In this document: in pieces, positions 49,560 through 62,261 of the stretch | How positions within the stretch are numbered: the stretch's first letter is position 1 | Layout of the letters: every line of letters starts with the position of its first letter | NCBI GenBank assembly: GCA_963576475.1 | Contig: OY754974.1 | Location: 9,370,404 to 9,434,403, forward strand | Reading direction: 5' to 3' | Origin: Molanna angustata | Taxonomy: Eukaryota > Arthropoda > Insecta > Trichoptera > Molannidae | DNA: 64,000 nt | Position numbers and translations under genes: made by a program | Notes under the pieces: generated by a model | The model's input: the letters and a program-made list of their open reading frames with translations, nothing else | Database searches by the model: none | Told to the model about the DNA's origin: nothing

Positions 49560-51750
49560 AACCCGAATGTGGTCTTTTTAAGATCCAAATCAAAATTTTA
49601 TTGATTGTAGATTGCAAACCTTTTATTATTTGAGTGTTACGTAGTGTGCTTCTTCGGAAGAGAGTATAATGGACCCAAATCCTAATAGTTGGTGTTAACA
49701 TAAAATATTTTTTTTTCTTTCGATAAATTGTATAGATAGGTTTTTGTGTTAATAACCTAATGCCAAGGGTATGGGTATTAAAAACAGTTTTTTTTTACTT
49801 TAATGTATAAAAATGTGGATTAAAAAATACATTAATATCATTTTCAGTAGACAAATTATATAAAAATATGTAAATACATATAACAAACAATAATAAAATT
49901 TTATGTACAAAGACAAACCGCTAAAAACAAATTCAATATATGTACATAGGAATCAAATGTGTAGCTGGTTTCTTATATAATTGTGAAAATAATAAATTCT
50001 TGTAAAGTATATTATGGAAGATTGTTTGAAAAAAATATTGCTTTTGGTTCTCCTGTGAAATTTCATGTTTGCAGTTGAAAGATTTATAGAATCATTATTC
50101 AAATATAGTCCTCATAGCCATGAGTTAATAATTGTACAGAAGAAGAAAAGATACATATTATCATGGTTATGATGCAAATATATTGATATTTGTTGTAAAT
50201 AACAATAGTAAAATTTTACAATAAATTTGATCTAGCAGAGGTTACATAAACCCTTTGAACGCGTTAAGCTTAAAATAAAATTTGATCTGAAAAATGCAAA
50301 TTTTCAATAAAAAATAAAAGTATTCTATAAAATTCTTTTTATTTATTTATTTTTATTTGTTTAGAAACTTAACAGCTATACATTTTTAATGCTTAATTGT
50401 AAATAAGTATACAAAAGAAATAGCCAATATCTTGATTTAATACACCAAAAAATAGTTGTCATGTTATATTTTGGAAGGAGGCTCAAAAAATTTAAATACA
50501 TATATATTTTTTTCGCATCCAAAGGTAACGTTTTTGACAAGCCATGGACTATAGTCAATTTACGTGTCGAAAGGGGAAAAAAATATTCTGATAATAGTAA
50601 ATGAAAAATGCAATCTTTCAATAATATATTATGCAATGCACTAAAGTTCTAGGTATGAGCAAACTATTTTTGGTTAAGGCAGCACAGGCACTGATAATTT
50701 TTAGTGAGTAGTACCCCAGTTCTCATACTGAAGTAGAAGTGGTGGGGTTTGTTCCATCATATATTTTGTACAACATGACTAGTGCGAAAAAGGAACGACG
50801 TAAGTGATAAAATGAATTTTTTTTTTTTTAAATCAAGACAAATTTAAAACTGTCAAAGTGTTAACATCATATTTAACAACTTTTGCTAAATTATATTTAA
50901 ACGTATAACGAGAGAATCCCTCAAATTTCAGGGCTGCTTTCAAAATATTTTTTTATCGGGAAAATTTTCAAATACATATTACAATTCTGGAACTGTCAAT
51001 ATGTAGACAATACTATAATTTATCCCTGTCATTAATTTCAAGACTATAATATCAGTATTGGGTGAGTAAATGAGGAAACGCCAATGAAACTAATTACATT
51101 TGAGTGTCTGTGCAGCCTTAAAGATTGATTTACATACGAGCAATATCAAAATCATTATATATTATTATTTAAAACTGCCTATGTCCAATTTATAGCCAAG
51201 ACTTAAACCATAGGGCTGTTTCGTAAAAATATATATTTTCTGGAATGTAATTATTTTATCTTCTTTATGAAAATTTATCTGATAATTTTATCATTTCATC
51301 TTTCTTAAGAACATTTTGAATGATAATGTAACAAAATTCAAATTCTGATATAGTAAATTATTTTATTGCCCTTAAGATAAATATTGGACAGCTATCAAAA
51401 AAAAATATTATTTTTTACTGTTTAATCCAACAAAAGTCACACAGAATCAGCAACAACATTTTCTACTTATAGTATTATAGATGCAAATGGAAGCGCAATA
51501 CAAAAATCCAAATAAGAAAACGATTATGAAAAAATCTTTAGTAAAAATATAAATCTATTTATATTGTAAATACCATTTTTTTATAAATCCTACCTACGTA
51601 TCAAAGTATAATATTTATAAATCTATCTTATCACATTATTTTTTTCATCACAATTTATACTTATTGACATTGGCAAAAGAATGAGTGAATAGTTGACTAT
51701 TTTGCATTGTTAAATACAAAGCATTTCTGAGGAAACCTAATTGTGACTAA
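49560..51750. other. AT-rich intergenic, nothing recognised
   Basis: Contains scattered A/T runs and a possible LINE-like 3' end at 50335-50640 (minus), but no supportable gene. Confidence 0.4.
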
Positions 51751-51754
51751 TAAC

Positions 51755-51897
51755 TTAAAAAAATGGTGCCTTTGCTGTTTTTTTCATACCAGATATCACA
51801 TGTTGGTCATTTGATGCTCCTGAAACTATGTTGCATTCATTATACATATCCTCTTGTTCTGCCCAACGGGATAACGAACAAGGGCATCTCACTCCCT
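51755..51897 (-). CDS. Possible orphan terminal exon (about 47 codons)
   Basis: The minus strand shows a fair acceptor (ttattaattttatcgtag) followed by 143 bp open in one frame: GVRCPCSLSRWAEQEDMYNE, then CNIVSGASNDQHVISGMKKT, AKAPFF and a TAA stop. Composition is GC-richer and more protein-like than its surroundings. I do not recognise a family and found no upstream exon; partners could lie within or beyond the MFSD8 locus on the same strand. It may equally be a chance or transposon-derived ORF. Confidence 0.25.
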
Positions 51898-53008
51898 CTA
51901 CGATAAAATTAATAAAACAGGGTAGAATAGTATTAGAAGAATATTATACAAACATAAATATATTTTGAAAATGAATGAGGGTCATTTGACACCAGGAAGT
52001 ATAATTACTGTACATCAGTTCATTTTACGTAAATAAATTTGTTATAATTAATTAGGTTAGTATTTTTTATAATTATATTCTATAGAGGAGTGATCACACA
52101 GGAAGGAATCGAAAGATATATAGATTTTGACCCTTCCTTCTAAGGTTTTGTCAATATTATTATCTCTAAAGATCTGAATTCTAAAATACATTTTTTTTAA
52201 ACATGCCAGAATTGTTTTATTTTCAATTAAAATAACAAGCTATTGTGAAGACTGAAAGAATAAAATGAGGAATATCTGTATAAGAAAAAAAACAGTGTGT
52301 GTTCCTCTTAATATTATTTATCATATTACTTAAGTAATTCTTAGTATGTTAGCATATTTTTCTTAAATTCAAATAAATCGTAATTAAATAAGTACATATA
52401 CAATTTTATATTTATGGCATATATTTAATTCACATTATACAGACATATTAAATAGGCTATAAAAATTGAGGGATCATAAAATAAAATTCCAGTGGTGTGA
52501 GTATCATAAAATATTTCGAAAACAATCTTCATTATAAGATTAAAATATTTTGCCCAAAATCAATTTTAAAGATACATATTAAATTAGAAAATCCTTTTGT
52601 AACAAATAAATTTGAACATTATAAATCATCATGATATTTTTAATACGTCACAATACAAATTATGTCAAAGGTCAAAATTATAATTAAAAATATATAATTG
52701 TGTACAAATGTCATATCAATAATTTAAATTGAATAAGTAACTTGGTTATTTACTTTATAAATTTTTACTATCAATACATTATCATACGTCTTTCATGGAC
52801 AATACAGTCAAACTCGGTTACAATGGTCGTAGATTCTAGGTTTACTATATTTTTTAGTGTTAAATTACAATGTAAAACCAAAATGTCAAATATTTGGCTT
52901 GGTAAAATTGTTAGCCCTATAATTAAACTGCTAGCCCTAGAACAGGGTTACCTAGTTGGGCAGCAGTAATCTTCATAATAGTTGTTTTCATAAAGGTGTG
53001 AAAAATAA

Positions 53009-54061
53009 TCCAACTGTCGATTTGTTCAGGAGAACTTTGTTCTCTTAACATATCGACAATGTATCAAGCCAGAATACGCGAGAATTGTATGGAGAGGTCT
53101 ACTTTTTTCACGGCTTTTCCAACTTTGAAGTCAAAAAACACCAACTTAGAGGCTTCGCAGCATATATGTTCCATACACGGATTTACTCAGAATTCGGAGT
53201 AGAACATTTCGTGTGTCTGTGTGTGTGTGTGTCTGTGTGTGTGTGTGTCTGTGTGTGTGTGTGTCTGTGTGTGTGTCTGTGTGTCCGTCCCCCCCTTATA
53301 ACTTTTGATCCGCTCAATTTACAGAGCCTAAAATTTCAGAATATATAAACAGTTACAGGCCTACAAAACTTTTATACTCGGAATTTTGAATTTTTGTTTC
53401 AGTCAGGGGTTATCAACTTTAGAATTTTTATTTTATTTTTCCATATATCTCAGAAACCATAAACGCTAGAACGCTGAAAATTGGTACAAACATAGACAAA
53501 TACAAAATCTCAAATTAGTTTTTTCAAAAAAATTCCAGGGTTTCTCAAACATTTTTTATTAAGAAAAGTATTTTTTTTTTTTATAAATTTATGAGTTTAA
53601 CTGCTTATACTGTAATTTTTTTTTAAAATATCGAAAAAAGCAGAAACACCCCAACTAGATAATTTAATTTTCTATAAAAAATATTAACATTGTTGTAGAA
53701 GATCTCAATTTTTTTTTAACAATTTTTTTAAAAATTGAATTTAGTGACGACATCGCTTCATACATTTTGTATGGCAGTCGCCTATACACAATATGTAAGA
53801 AGACTTAATAGTTTGATACTTCATCTCCAAACATACATACATACCATCATGCTATTTGCATATTCTGGGTAGGAAAAAAGGAACTTCCTCCAAACTATCC
53901 TATCTTGACATACATACCTACATAATATATGTTGTATAGAAAACAAAATATCTGAAAATATTCAATAATTTTTATTTATGGGTTTATAGTTTGGTACATA
54001 TTCTTCAACTATACATACTATCGCTATCGACAGTTGGATCTCATGTGTTACATGCAACTAG
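53009..54061 (+). mobile_element. Non-autonomous Helitron, copy 2
   Basis: Starts TCCAACTGTCGATTTGTTCA after A (53008) and ends with a CATGT/ACATG hairpin and CTAG followed by T (54062), the A/T insertion rule of Helitrons. The sequence is the inverted near-identical counterpart of 9618-10635. A variable (TG)n/(TC) tract lies at 53211-53285. Confidence 0.88.
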
Positions 54062-55144
54062 TAAATAAATAAATGTATGAGTATACTAATATACCCAAGA
54101 ATATACCAATGTATTGCCTATATATGAATATTATTGCTCTTTGTTTTCCATTTCTATATATCAATGATTCTCTTTAAATCACATTTATTTTATTGATTAA
54201 TTAATATAATTAATATTTTGTACATCTGACAATATTATTTATTGGTTTATACATTTTTGTATTATATATATATAATCTTTAAACTAAGTAGTTTTATTTT
54301 TATATTTTTTCAGGTTATTATTGTCATGCGCCCCGGAGGTGAAAATACAAAAATGGCGCTGTATAAATCTTTCATTTATTAATATTACTATTGAAACTGT
54401 ACTTGAGTAAAGCAAATCAAGTTGGTTCTAACTTCCAATAACCAAGTTTGACTATATGTGTCAAATCCAAATAGAATTATTATCGGCAAACATCTTGAAT
54501 GATTGCATGGGTTGGGCAGAACAAAATTGGTTCGTTGGTAGATGTGCAAATTGTCATTCATTCTACCAAAAATTGTCAAGATGTTTGCTGATTACTATAA
54601 TTATCACATAGTAAACAAATATTTAACATGTTTAGTGGTTTTAAAAATGGAAATGTCATTCGTAAGGCACAAAAATTCTGATGAGCCGTCTATTATACCC
54701 CCATGGATGAGCCAATGTTCAACTCCACTTCTTTTTCTCTCCCTGAAGCTTGATTCTCTATAAACACCAATGGGTTTTTATGCTCCTACATATCAGTAAA
54801 TTATTTCTTCAGATTGCGTTTCATTCGAGCCAGTCATTCTTTACACAATGTTTACGAGTCTTAACTTACATATGTACATAGAATCAGAATTCTGATATCT
54901 TCATGCACTTAAGCCACCAAATAAATTGGTATAATTTTAAAATATTTATGAACACTAATAAAATCACCCGAAAAGGTAGTTTGTCACACAACAAAACTGC
55001 AAAAAATAAAAATGAAAATATTTCCTGTTTATCAATTTGAAAAAGGATTCAAATTTATGTTCAAATAGTAATTAAAAAATTCATTAAGAATAAAAAACTG
55101 TTTAATGAAATAGCATATTTCACTGTGATGTGAATTTTATACCT

Positions 55145-55460
55145 TCTTCTTCTTCAATGGCTCTACAGCCCATATCAAGCCTTGGCCTCCAGCAACTTCC
55201 TCCTCCAACCTCTCCTGTCACCTGCTGCGACCCTCCAGTTTGGCACATTCAGAAGCTGGGATGCGCCCCTCCCAATATCATCTTCCCATCGCAGCCTCGG
55301 TCTCCCGAACTTTCTTTTAGCACCTGGGTGCCCCTCTAAGACTCATTTTGGTACTCGTGATGATGGCATTCTCTGAACATGCCCGGTCCATCTTAGCCTG
55401 CTTAGTCTTATATGTTCAGACAGTTTGTGTACTTTGTAGATGCTGTACAACTCATCGTTG
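55145..55460 (-). mobile_element. RTE-like LINE 3' fragment
   Basis: The plus strand reads as the reverse complement of an RTE-type C-terminal end: 'cttcttcttcaatggctcta', 'tctcctgtcacctgctgcga', 'gtctcccgaactttctttta'. ORFs in the plus direction here are antisense. Confidence 0.55.
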
Positions 55461-55729
55461 TATATCTAATGAATTTTATACCATGTGAAGTTTTTTGATC
55501 TTGCGAAATTTATCATACCTACTGAGATGAAATGATTTACATAATATTGAAATATTTCACACAAAACAATGCATTTTTTTTGTTTTGAGGTTATGCAGTG
55601 TGATGAACCACCTAAATTATATTAATATAATGAAGTACATAGATAATAAATTCAATAAAAACTTATTTAAAACATATGTGCTAAATAAAATATTGACTAA
55701 CATAGAACTAAACTAAACCACTATGAGAA

Positions 55730-55735
55730 TTTATT
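55730..55735 (-). promoter_or_regulatory. Poly(A) signal of MFSD8
   Basis: AATAAA on the minus strand, about 90 nt after the MFSD8 stop codon. Confidence 0.6.
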
Positions 55736-55823
55736 GTCTTTTGATTAATTTGAGCTTATTATAATAATAATGTTTCCTTTATCATAATCTTATGATAATA
55801 TTTTTTAAGGCACATTTTTAATT

Positions 55824-56087
55824 TTATCTAGGATGTTTCGAGTTTCCATTTTCATGGGTTTTGATAACTTTCAACTCTTGCATCTCTGCCGGTGGTTTTT
55901 CCTGCAAGTCGGGAGGAATCAGTCTTTTGGTGACTAGCTGTATCCACATCATGGAGAGTATCATCGCTCCAATGGTCATGGAGAATGTCCAGATGGTCCC
56001 AAGTCTCGAGTAAACGTACCCAACAAACACGGGACCCATGACACGAGAAAGACACCCACTTCCAGTCATCAGACCCATCCAGACTCC
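55824..56087 (-). CDS. Mfsd8: MFSD8, terminal exon (TM11-TM12 and tail)
   Basis: Starts after ttttacag with GVWMGLMTGSGCLSRVMGPV, encodes the last membrane segments and a hydrophilic cytosolic tail ending NGNSKHPR. Phase 0 at the junction keeps GPRPQ-GVWMG contiguous, the most conserved stretch of the family. Confidence 0.93.
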   Translation of the reverse strand, partial: GVWMGLMTGSGCLSRVMGPVFVGYVYSRLGTIWTFSMTIGAMILSMMWIQLVTKRLIPPDLQEKPPAEMQELKVIKTHENGNSKHPR

Positions 56088-59000
56088 CTGTAAAAATAAA
56101 TAAAAAATATAATATTCCATCTGCTGGACATATCACACTAGTCCACTCGTTTACTCTGCAGAAGTTTTAAGTGTTAAATTGTTATGTCATCTCAATCCAT
56201 ATAAATATTTGAAAAACTAAAAACAATAATTATATCAAATATAATATTTGAAAAAAATAACAAAATGTGTTAAAAACATTCATTTTTAAAAATAATTTAG
56301 TAAAAAAAATATTGATATTTTTATAATATATAGGATTGACTAGTTTCAAACAGTGTCCGACCGAAGGTCAGATTTTGGCCAAAGTCAAATGCTCAGCCCT
56401 GGCTAAAGCCGAAGTTGAATATTTGGCCCTGGCTAAAGCCAAAGTCGAATATTTGGCCCTGACCAAAGTCGAAGGTTTAACTACTAAGAAATTTTATAAT
56501 AAAACATAAAAAAATAAATACTAATAATTGTTATTTGTAATTTTCTTTGAATTTTTTTGTTGTTTCTTTAATTTTGTAACATGTGCCAAAATTAAAATAC
56601 ATAAATAAATAAATACTGTTTATAAACAATACAAATATTGATACATATTATAGAGTTATTGTTATACAAATTACTACAACCAGACCCCTCAGTCAAATCA
56701 AAAACACTGTTCGTTATCGCCAAGCCCTTTTTTTTTGTATGGGATTAGATGTTTGTTGTCCGTTGTTGTAGAAATACTTTCTACAAGAAACGTCAAATTC
56801 AATATAAAAAAAATAGCGCTTAGCGATAACGAACAGCATTTACAATTTGACACAGGAGCCAGGTTTAACTATTTGAACAATTCAAATTAGTCTAATTCGC
56901 GCATGTTCGTACACGCTATTAATTTGTTACTGTTTGTAGCAGTTGATCTAAAATTTCATGTTTGACCACAATTCTAGCTGAAGGTCTTATTTTGTCCGAA
57001 GGTGGCCAAAGACCAAATCAGTCGAACACTAGATTCAAGTAGCAAATTTATTCACACATTACCTGTGGCCTTGGTCCCAAAATTTTGGAAAATATAGTTT
57101 GAATGAGCGTCACTCCAAGGGGGTATCCGATAGAGGCACAAATATAAGCAATGCAAAGCTGGACAACAGTCAATGCTGGAGTATAGAGACACCAGGTTTG
57201 AACTATCGGACAACCCAACAGTTCCTCTCCTTCCATCGTGAGATTCGAAGTCAACTCTTCGAGAGAATATTCAGTCAGGTTCATACTAATCGCTAGTTCT
57301 TTGATCTCTTCCAATGTGTAATTCTGTGGCAGGGCCATTTTGGGGGTGTCTGGACCCCAAGGCATGAGGAAAACGGAAGCCAGTCCAGTGATTAAAAATC
57401 CACCCCATAATAGTAATTTTCTTTCTTCAATAATTTTTGATAACGGAGTGGTGATGGTGAATGTAAGACAGGCAATGACTGCCCCGACACTCATGATGAT
57501 TCCCATGTAATAGAGGGACTGGGTTTTGGACCAAGCGAACTGATCCATCGTAAGAGATGTGCCCAGAGTTTCAACCAGGACAAAGTTAAAAACCAGAATG
57601 AAGAATGCTATGATCAGGGTCCAACAAGTCAAGTAATCTGGTTTGATTGACTTCCAGGCTTCTTTTTCTGTAAAAAAAAAAACAAAATTTTCATTAGATA
57701 AATTAAGAATTAAAAATATTCAACCAACATTAATAAGCTTCTCTCGGAGTTTGTGAATTGCAAGCTGTATACTAACTGAAAGATTTACTATGATTTTTGA
57801 ATTGTACTAAATTATTTGATTTGCATCATAGACAAACAATTCTTTTTTACTTTGTGGTATCATATTGAAATTAATTAAATGAAATAAAACACAACTTTGT
57901 GTACACCACTACATACATAACTTTTATTAACATCATCAACAAACGATTGTTTTTTACTTTGTGGTATCATTTTGAAATTAATTAAATGAAATAAAACACA
58001 ATTTTGTGTACACCACTACATACATAACTTTTATTAACATCATCGACAAACGATTGTTTTTTACTATGTGGTATCATTTTGAAATTAATTAAATGAAATA
58101 AAACACAATTTTGTGTACACCACTACATACATAACTTTTATTAACATCATCGACAAACGATTGTTTTTTACTATGTGGTATCATTTTGAAATAAATTAAA
58201 TGAAATAAAACACAATTTTGTGTACACCACTACATACATAACTTTTATTAACATCATCGACAAACGATTGTTTTTTACTTTGTGGTATCATTTTGAAATT
58301 AATTAAATGAAATAAAACACAATTTTGTGTACACCACTACATACATAACTTTTATTAACATCATCGACAAACGATTGTTTTTTACTTTGTGGTATCATTT
58401 TGAAATTAATTAAAAGAAATAAAACACAACTTTGTGTACACCACTACATACATAACTTTTATTCAAATGAATAAAAATTCCTCTACATGTTACGAGAACA
58501 AAGTTCCCTTCCTCAAGAGGATACAAAGTATACTAAAATAAAATACATAATAAATACAATATATAGACATAAAGTAAACATAATGGGTGGAATGTGGGCT
58601 GGGTTAAATATTTTTTTAGGGTGGGGGATGCAATGAAGTTCTATACTTTGTATCCTCCCGAGGAAGGGAACTTTGTTCTCGTAACATGTACAGGAATTTT
58701 TCTTCAATAGAATAAAAGTTATGTATGTAGTGGTGTACACAAAGTTGTGTTTTATTTCATTTAATTAATTGATTTGCTGTTACTGTAATATCACAATGGT
58801 GCGAAATAGCTTATAAATATTACTTAGAAATGCCTTGGCACAGTTGGTAAGCCGTTTGGCTTCTGTACGGGCATCCTGGATTCGATCCCAGCAGAGGAGA
58901 AATTTATTTCAATTCATTTCTCACATAAATATTGCTTCTCTGGATTGGAAACACTGGTTGGTCGGAAGAAATTGCCATATGACAATAAACTTGCGACTTG

Positions 59001-60136
59001 CGCAGGGTGAAAGGAAGTGTTTATTATTATTATTATTATAAACAGTACTAAGAAAATAAAGGGTCACAGAATTTGAACATAAATATTACTCTATCAAATT
59101 AGGTAAATACATGAATGATAATTATTGATATTCTTTTTATTAAGGTCTTTTGATAATGACCCTTCCATTGTATACTGCTAGTTTAGCTTTAGCATAGACC
59201 AGTGATGGGCAAACTTTTTATGGGAAGGGCCAGATAAAATAAAAAAAATTCTAGGTGGGCCGAAAAAAAATTGAACAAAACAGATTTCTATCAATGATAA
59301 AAATTATTTTTGAATTTTACATCACACACAGCTTATATTATATAGAATATACTTATATTATAAGAAAAAAGTTACAAAAATTGATTATTCTTTAGAAGAG
59401 TATGGCTTATGTGACAGATGAAACTGTGACCGAGCTTCTAAAAATTGCTGAGATGAGCTGATTCGCAGTAGTGAAGCTAAATGAAGCTTCATAGCAGTAG
59501 AAAACACCTGTTCACAGATGTAGGAAGATGCACATATCGCTATTATCTTCTAAGCGTGAGATTTCGGGTTGGGGTAACTTGATTTTGACAGAGCCTTGTA
59601 GAACTCAATTTTAGAAACATTGAGAAATAGTTGCTTCAATTCAACGCAGAAAATAGGTACCTACATTTTGGACTATTCTAGGTGTAATTTTAGGGGGTTA
59701 TTCGAAACCATGTCACGGGCCGGATTGACTACCCCGAAGGGCCGCATTTGGCCCGCGGGTCGTACTTTGCCCATGAATGGCATAGACCTATCGTTTCAGA
59801 TAAAATCAAATGAGAAATAATTACCACTTTGCATTCCTTTGTGCACCATAACTTCCTTAGCTGCGATCTTGTACTCTTTAAAACAGAATGGTAGGAAGAG
59901 AACAAAATTGAGAATCCCGAGGATGACGTTTATCCATCCAGTGGCTGTAAACATATTCAGTCTTAGTTTCCCCATCAGCAGGATTCCATCTTCTCCCAGC
60001 GGTGTCACCAGAGCCTGAATGATCGGTCCGATGACAAAGCCCAAGACTTGCATCAATGAGACAATAGATATAGCACCGGTACGTTCCTTAAGACGAGTAG
60101 CGGCAGATAAGTACGATCGTGCAGCAGCTATGTTGG
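55824..60136 (-). CDS. Mfsd8: MFSD8 (CLN7) lysosomal transporter, last three exons
   Basis: MFSD8 is a 12-TM major facilitator of the lysosomal membrane, the protein affected in CLN7 neuronal ceroid lipofuscinosis in humans. Exons on the minus strand are 60136-59825, 57667-57063 and 56087-55824, joined in phases 1 and 0. They give about 392 codons and a TAA stop. Recognition rests on RSYLSAATRLKERTGAIS after TM4, a luminal loop with three N-glycosylation sequons (NYT, NLT, NLT) followed by CPIVQTWCLYTPALTVVQ, and GPRPQGVWMGLMTGSGCLSR then MGPVFVGYVYSRLG near the end, all in the family order. About 125 N-terminal residues, including any lysosomal sorting signal, lie outside the window. Introns hold hAT elements and a 107-bp tandem array. 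Confidence 0.92.
56351..57031. mobile_element. hAT-like element with 'ggctaaagccgaag' internal repeats, copy 1
   Basis: Ends CAGTGTCCGACC and its inverse GTCGAACACTA, bracketed by related 8-mers gtttcaaa (56343-56350) and gattcaag (57032-57039). Near the left end a 31-bp unit (ggccctggctaaagccgaag...) is repeated about three times. Related to the element at 62262-62995. It lies in the last MFSD8 intron, a few bases from the exon at 57063. Confidence 0.72.
57063..57667 (-). CDS. Mfsd8: MFSD8, middle exon (TM7-TM10)
   Basis: The acceptor tttttacag is followed by EKEAWKSIKPDYLTCWTLII. Several membrane segments, the ILGPRPQ end and the glycosylated luminal loop (about 57225-57330) are encoded here. 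The donor gtaat lies at 57062. Confidence 0.93.
57824..58465. repeat. Six-copy 107-bp tandem array
   Basis: Unit starts (catcatc.acaaac) are at 57824, 57931, 58038, 58145, 58252 and 58359, exactly 107 bp apart. The first unit is more diverged. The right part of each unit (taattaaatgaaataaaaca through ctacatacataacttttatt) is the same as the terminal arm of the foldback element that follows. Confidence 0.95.
58402..58772. mobile_element. Foldback element with arms over 130 bp
   Basis: The left arm runs from 'attaattaaaagaaataaaa' through 'gttacgagaacaaagttccc' to 'gaggatacaaagtata'; the right arm (58640-58772) is its inverse, ending 'gttttatttcatttaattaa'. The middle is AT-rich with no coding sequence. 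The left terminal segment overlaps the last unit of the 107-bp array. Confidence 0.85.
58829..59040 (+). mobile_element. tRNA-derived SINE, family 2, full copy
   Basis: Head 'tggcacagttggtaagccgt' (box A) and 'ggattcgatccc' (box B), then the family body and a (TTA)n tail TTATTATTATTATTATA. It is the best-preserved copy of this family in the window. Confidence 0.85.
59200..59779. mobile_element. hAT-type non-autonomous element with perfect 8-bp target duplication
   Basis: The left end CAGTGATGGGCAAACTTTTT and right end 'gtactttgcccatgaatg' are inverted. Subterminal 'gggccgaaa' and 'gggccgcatttggcccgcgg' resemble widespread hAT-Charlie-like MITEs. The 8-mers gcatagac at 59192-59199 and 59780-59787 are identical. 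Located in an MFSD8 intron, 46 bp from the exon end at 59825. Confidence 0.9.
59825..60136 (-). CDS. Mfsd8: MFSD8, first exon in window (TM4-TM6)
   Basis: The acceptor gtttttcag is followed by (A)NIAAARSYLSAATRLKERTG, two membrane segments and LFLPFCFKEYKIAAKE, up to MQS; the split Glu codon gives phase 1. The preceding exon must end in phase 1 and lies beyond 60140, outside what I can recognise. Confidence 0.92.
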
Positions 60137-61840
60137 CTGAAAAACAATAAAGAATTATTAGTTAAAGAAAAAACAACAAAATGGACTAAATATTTTAGGT
60201 GTATCATTCATAGTAAAGTACAGTCTCGCTAATCCAGTACTTAACTATGTATACTGGCACATTTAGTAATTGGCATGACGCAAAAAAATATTGATTTAAT
60301 TTCTGTCTTAATAAATATTTATACATAAATATTATGAATTTTCACTCATTTTACTTATATTCCAGTTATTAGAATTTCAAGCTAATCTGGCACACTTATG
60401 CCTACATTAGTCCAGGATTCTAAATCTAGTTGAAATATATAAACCAATACCTTAAGCATGAAATATTAAGGGTTTTAATATCTAATGTACATTGTAAAAA
60501 TGATATCTACAAATTTGATTATGTACGAAATGGAAAGCTTAAATGCAATGGAAAATTTAAAGGTGACATTGATATTTGATATATTTCTTTACTAAAAGCT
60601 TGAGACATCGACATGGATAGAAGTTATAAACCATAGATAATGTAGAAATAAGAGCCACAAAAATGATAAAACCTGAGAAGGTTGTGCTAGATGAGGATGC
60701 ATAGTAGGATGAGAAATGAACACATTAGAACTGAGCATATCTGGGGCATTTGGTGTTAGACGAAAACGATAACCATATGCAGTGGGCCTTGGTGTAACTT
60801 AAAGAAGGATATTGTGAACATAATGAAAGTACAAAGAAAATGTTTGATAATTTGGAAATAATGATTGACAAGAAAATAATAGATTGCCCATGTGATTTTG
60901 AAAGAAGCTTAAATAACAGAAAACTATTTATGAGATGAGACATGATTGTGAAGGAGGATACTAATATATATTAGGATAAAAAAGTGTAGTATTTGGTTAT
61001 CTCACTTTACCACACGAAGTACAATATGTGATGGTATGCATAGTGTTATCTTACAATGTAGTTAAATGGAATAATTAAGTATGTATGTATAGCCATATTA
61101 TGGTAATAGTAATTATCAATTAAAATACACATACATTTGTCTATGGATCTTGTTTATAACACAACTATTTAAACATTTGCATTATTTATTGTTAAGAAAA
61201 TTTATGGTATTCTTGTCTTGTTTACATACTAAGATAAGTGTAGAATCATTATAAATGAGTTGATTATATAAGTTTAAATGAGTGACAAAACGTGAAAAAT
61301 TGTAATAGAAAAATAAAACAATTTTTTTTTCTGCACGGAGCATGGAGGTCGAAAGGAGAGGCTCGTGTTTCAACACTGAACCAATAATGGCTGATGATAA
61401 TGATTTTTATTTCTAAATGTGTCGAGAATAATTTATATCATTTACATAAATGAGAGTATTGATTGAACAGAAACAGTAGGAAAGTTTATGCCACCAGTAA
61501 AATTATTGCAAGAAAAAGTTGAAGTTTTTAGCGTAAAATTAAAATCATCTTTACAGAGTTAGGTTAGGCCCTTTTCCCACATTTTTTTCGTGAAAATCTA
61601 AATCTAAATACTATTTATGAATAAACTACAGTAGTTATGTATGTATAAATAATTTTTGTCTATTTTTTAATACTAAATGTATGTGTCTTTCACATAAACA
61701 GCAAATTATTTTTTTTTTGAGAAAAGTAAACAAATTATTACTTTTCTCAAAAAAATAATTTTTCCCTTTCACTCACTATTTAAACCTAAATGATTAGTTT
61801 TGAAGGAAAAGAAGTACTAATTTGAAAAGTGTGCAAATTA
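60137..61840. other. MFSD8 upstream intron or flank, with LINE traces
   Basis: No MFSD8 N-terminal exon (WxxASYSxGQ-like) was recognised on the minus strand. At about 60640-60930 the plus strand shows weak LINE C-terminal coding (RMRNEHIRTELSIS) with stops. Confidence 0.4.
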
Positions 61841-61849
61841 CACACTGGT

Positions 61850-62130
61850 TTAATTGTCTACATTGAAGGTGATCCCACCATCCGCCCAGACTCGTTCCAG
61901 GAGAAGAAGTCTCCTATTCGAGTCCGCTGATAATACGCCAGCAAAGATGCGTATAGGTGCGAGGAGTGCGACCTATGAGCTACCAGCTACCCCCGGGTAG
62001 CCTGCACGTCAACACCCCACCAGCATCCCCTCGCAACCGCCAGAAGGGCGGCCTCCAGGAATGCGCACCCCAAGAATCAGTTTACCCTCAAAAGCCCTGC
62101 ATATACTATCGTATACTATCTCTTTTGTAT
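61850..62130. other. GC-rich block, probable retroelement fragment
   Basis: GC-rich DNA ('cgccagcaaagatgcgtata', 'accccaccagcatcccctcg') in an AT-rich region, like the inserts at 1955-2482 and 15517-15908. No recognisable protein. Confidence 0.35.
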
Positions 62131-62261
62131 ACCATATTATATACACCACAGTGTCTACCTATTTTGACACAAAATGTCTTGTTTCTTTGACATGAAAAAA
62201 AACCCGATATAAACATATCATGCACATCAAAAAAAAAAAAAGCATAGGTTTAATTGTCTAG

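Noticed and set aside
55130..55376. Pro/Ser-rich plus-strand ORFs
   Set aside because: They are antisense to an RTE-like LINE fragment and overlap in two frames.
57824..58465. CRISPR-like periodic array
   Set aside because: Units are contiguous 107-bp copies with no unique spacers, and the genome is eukaryotic.
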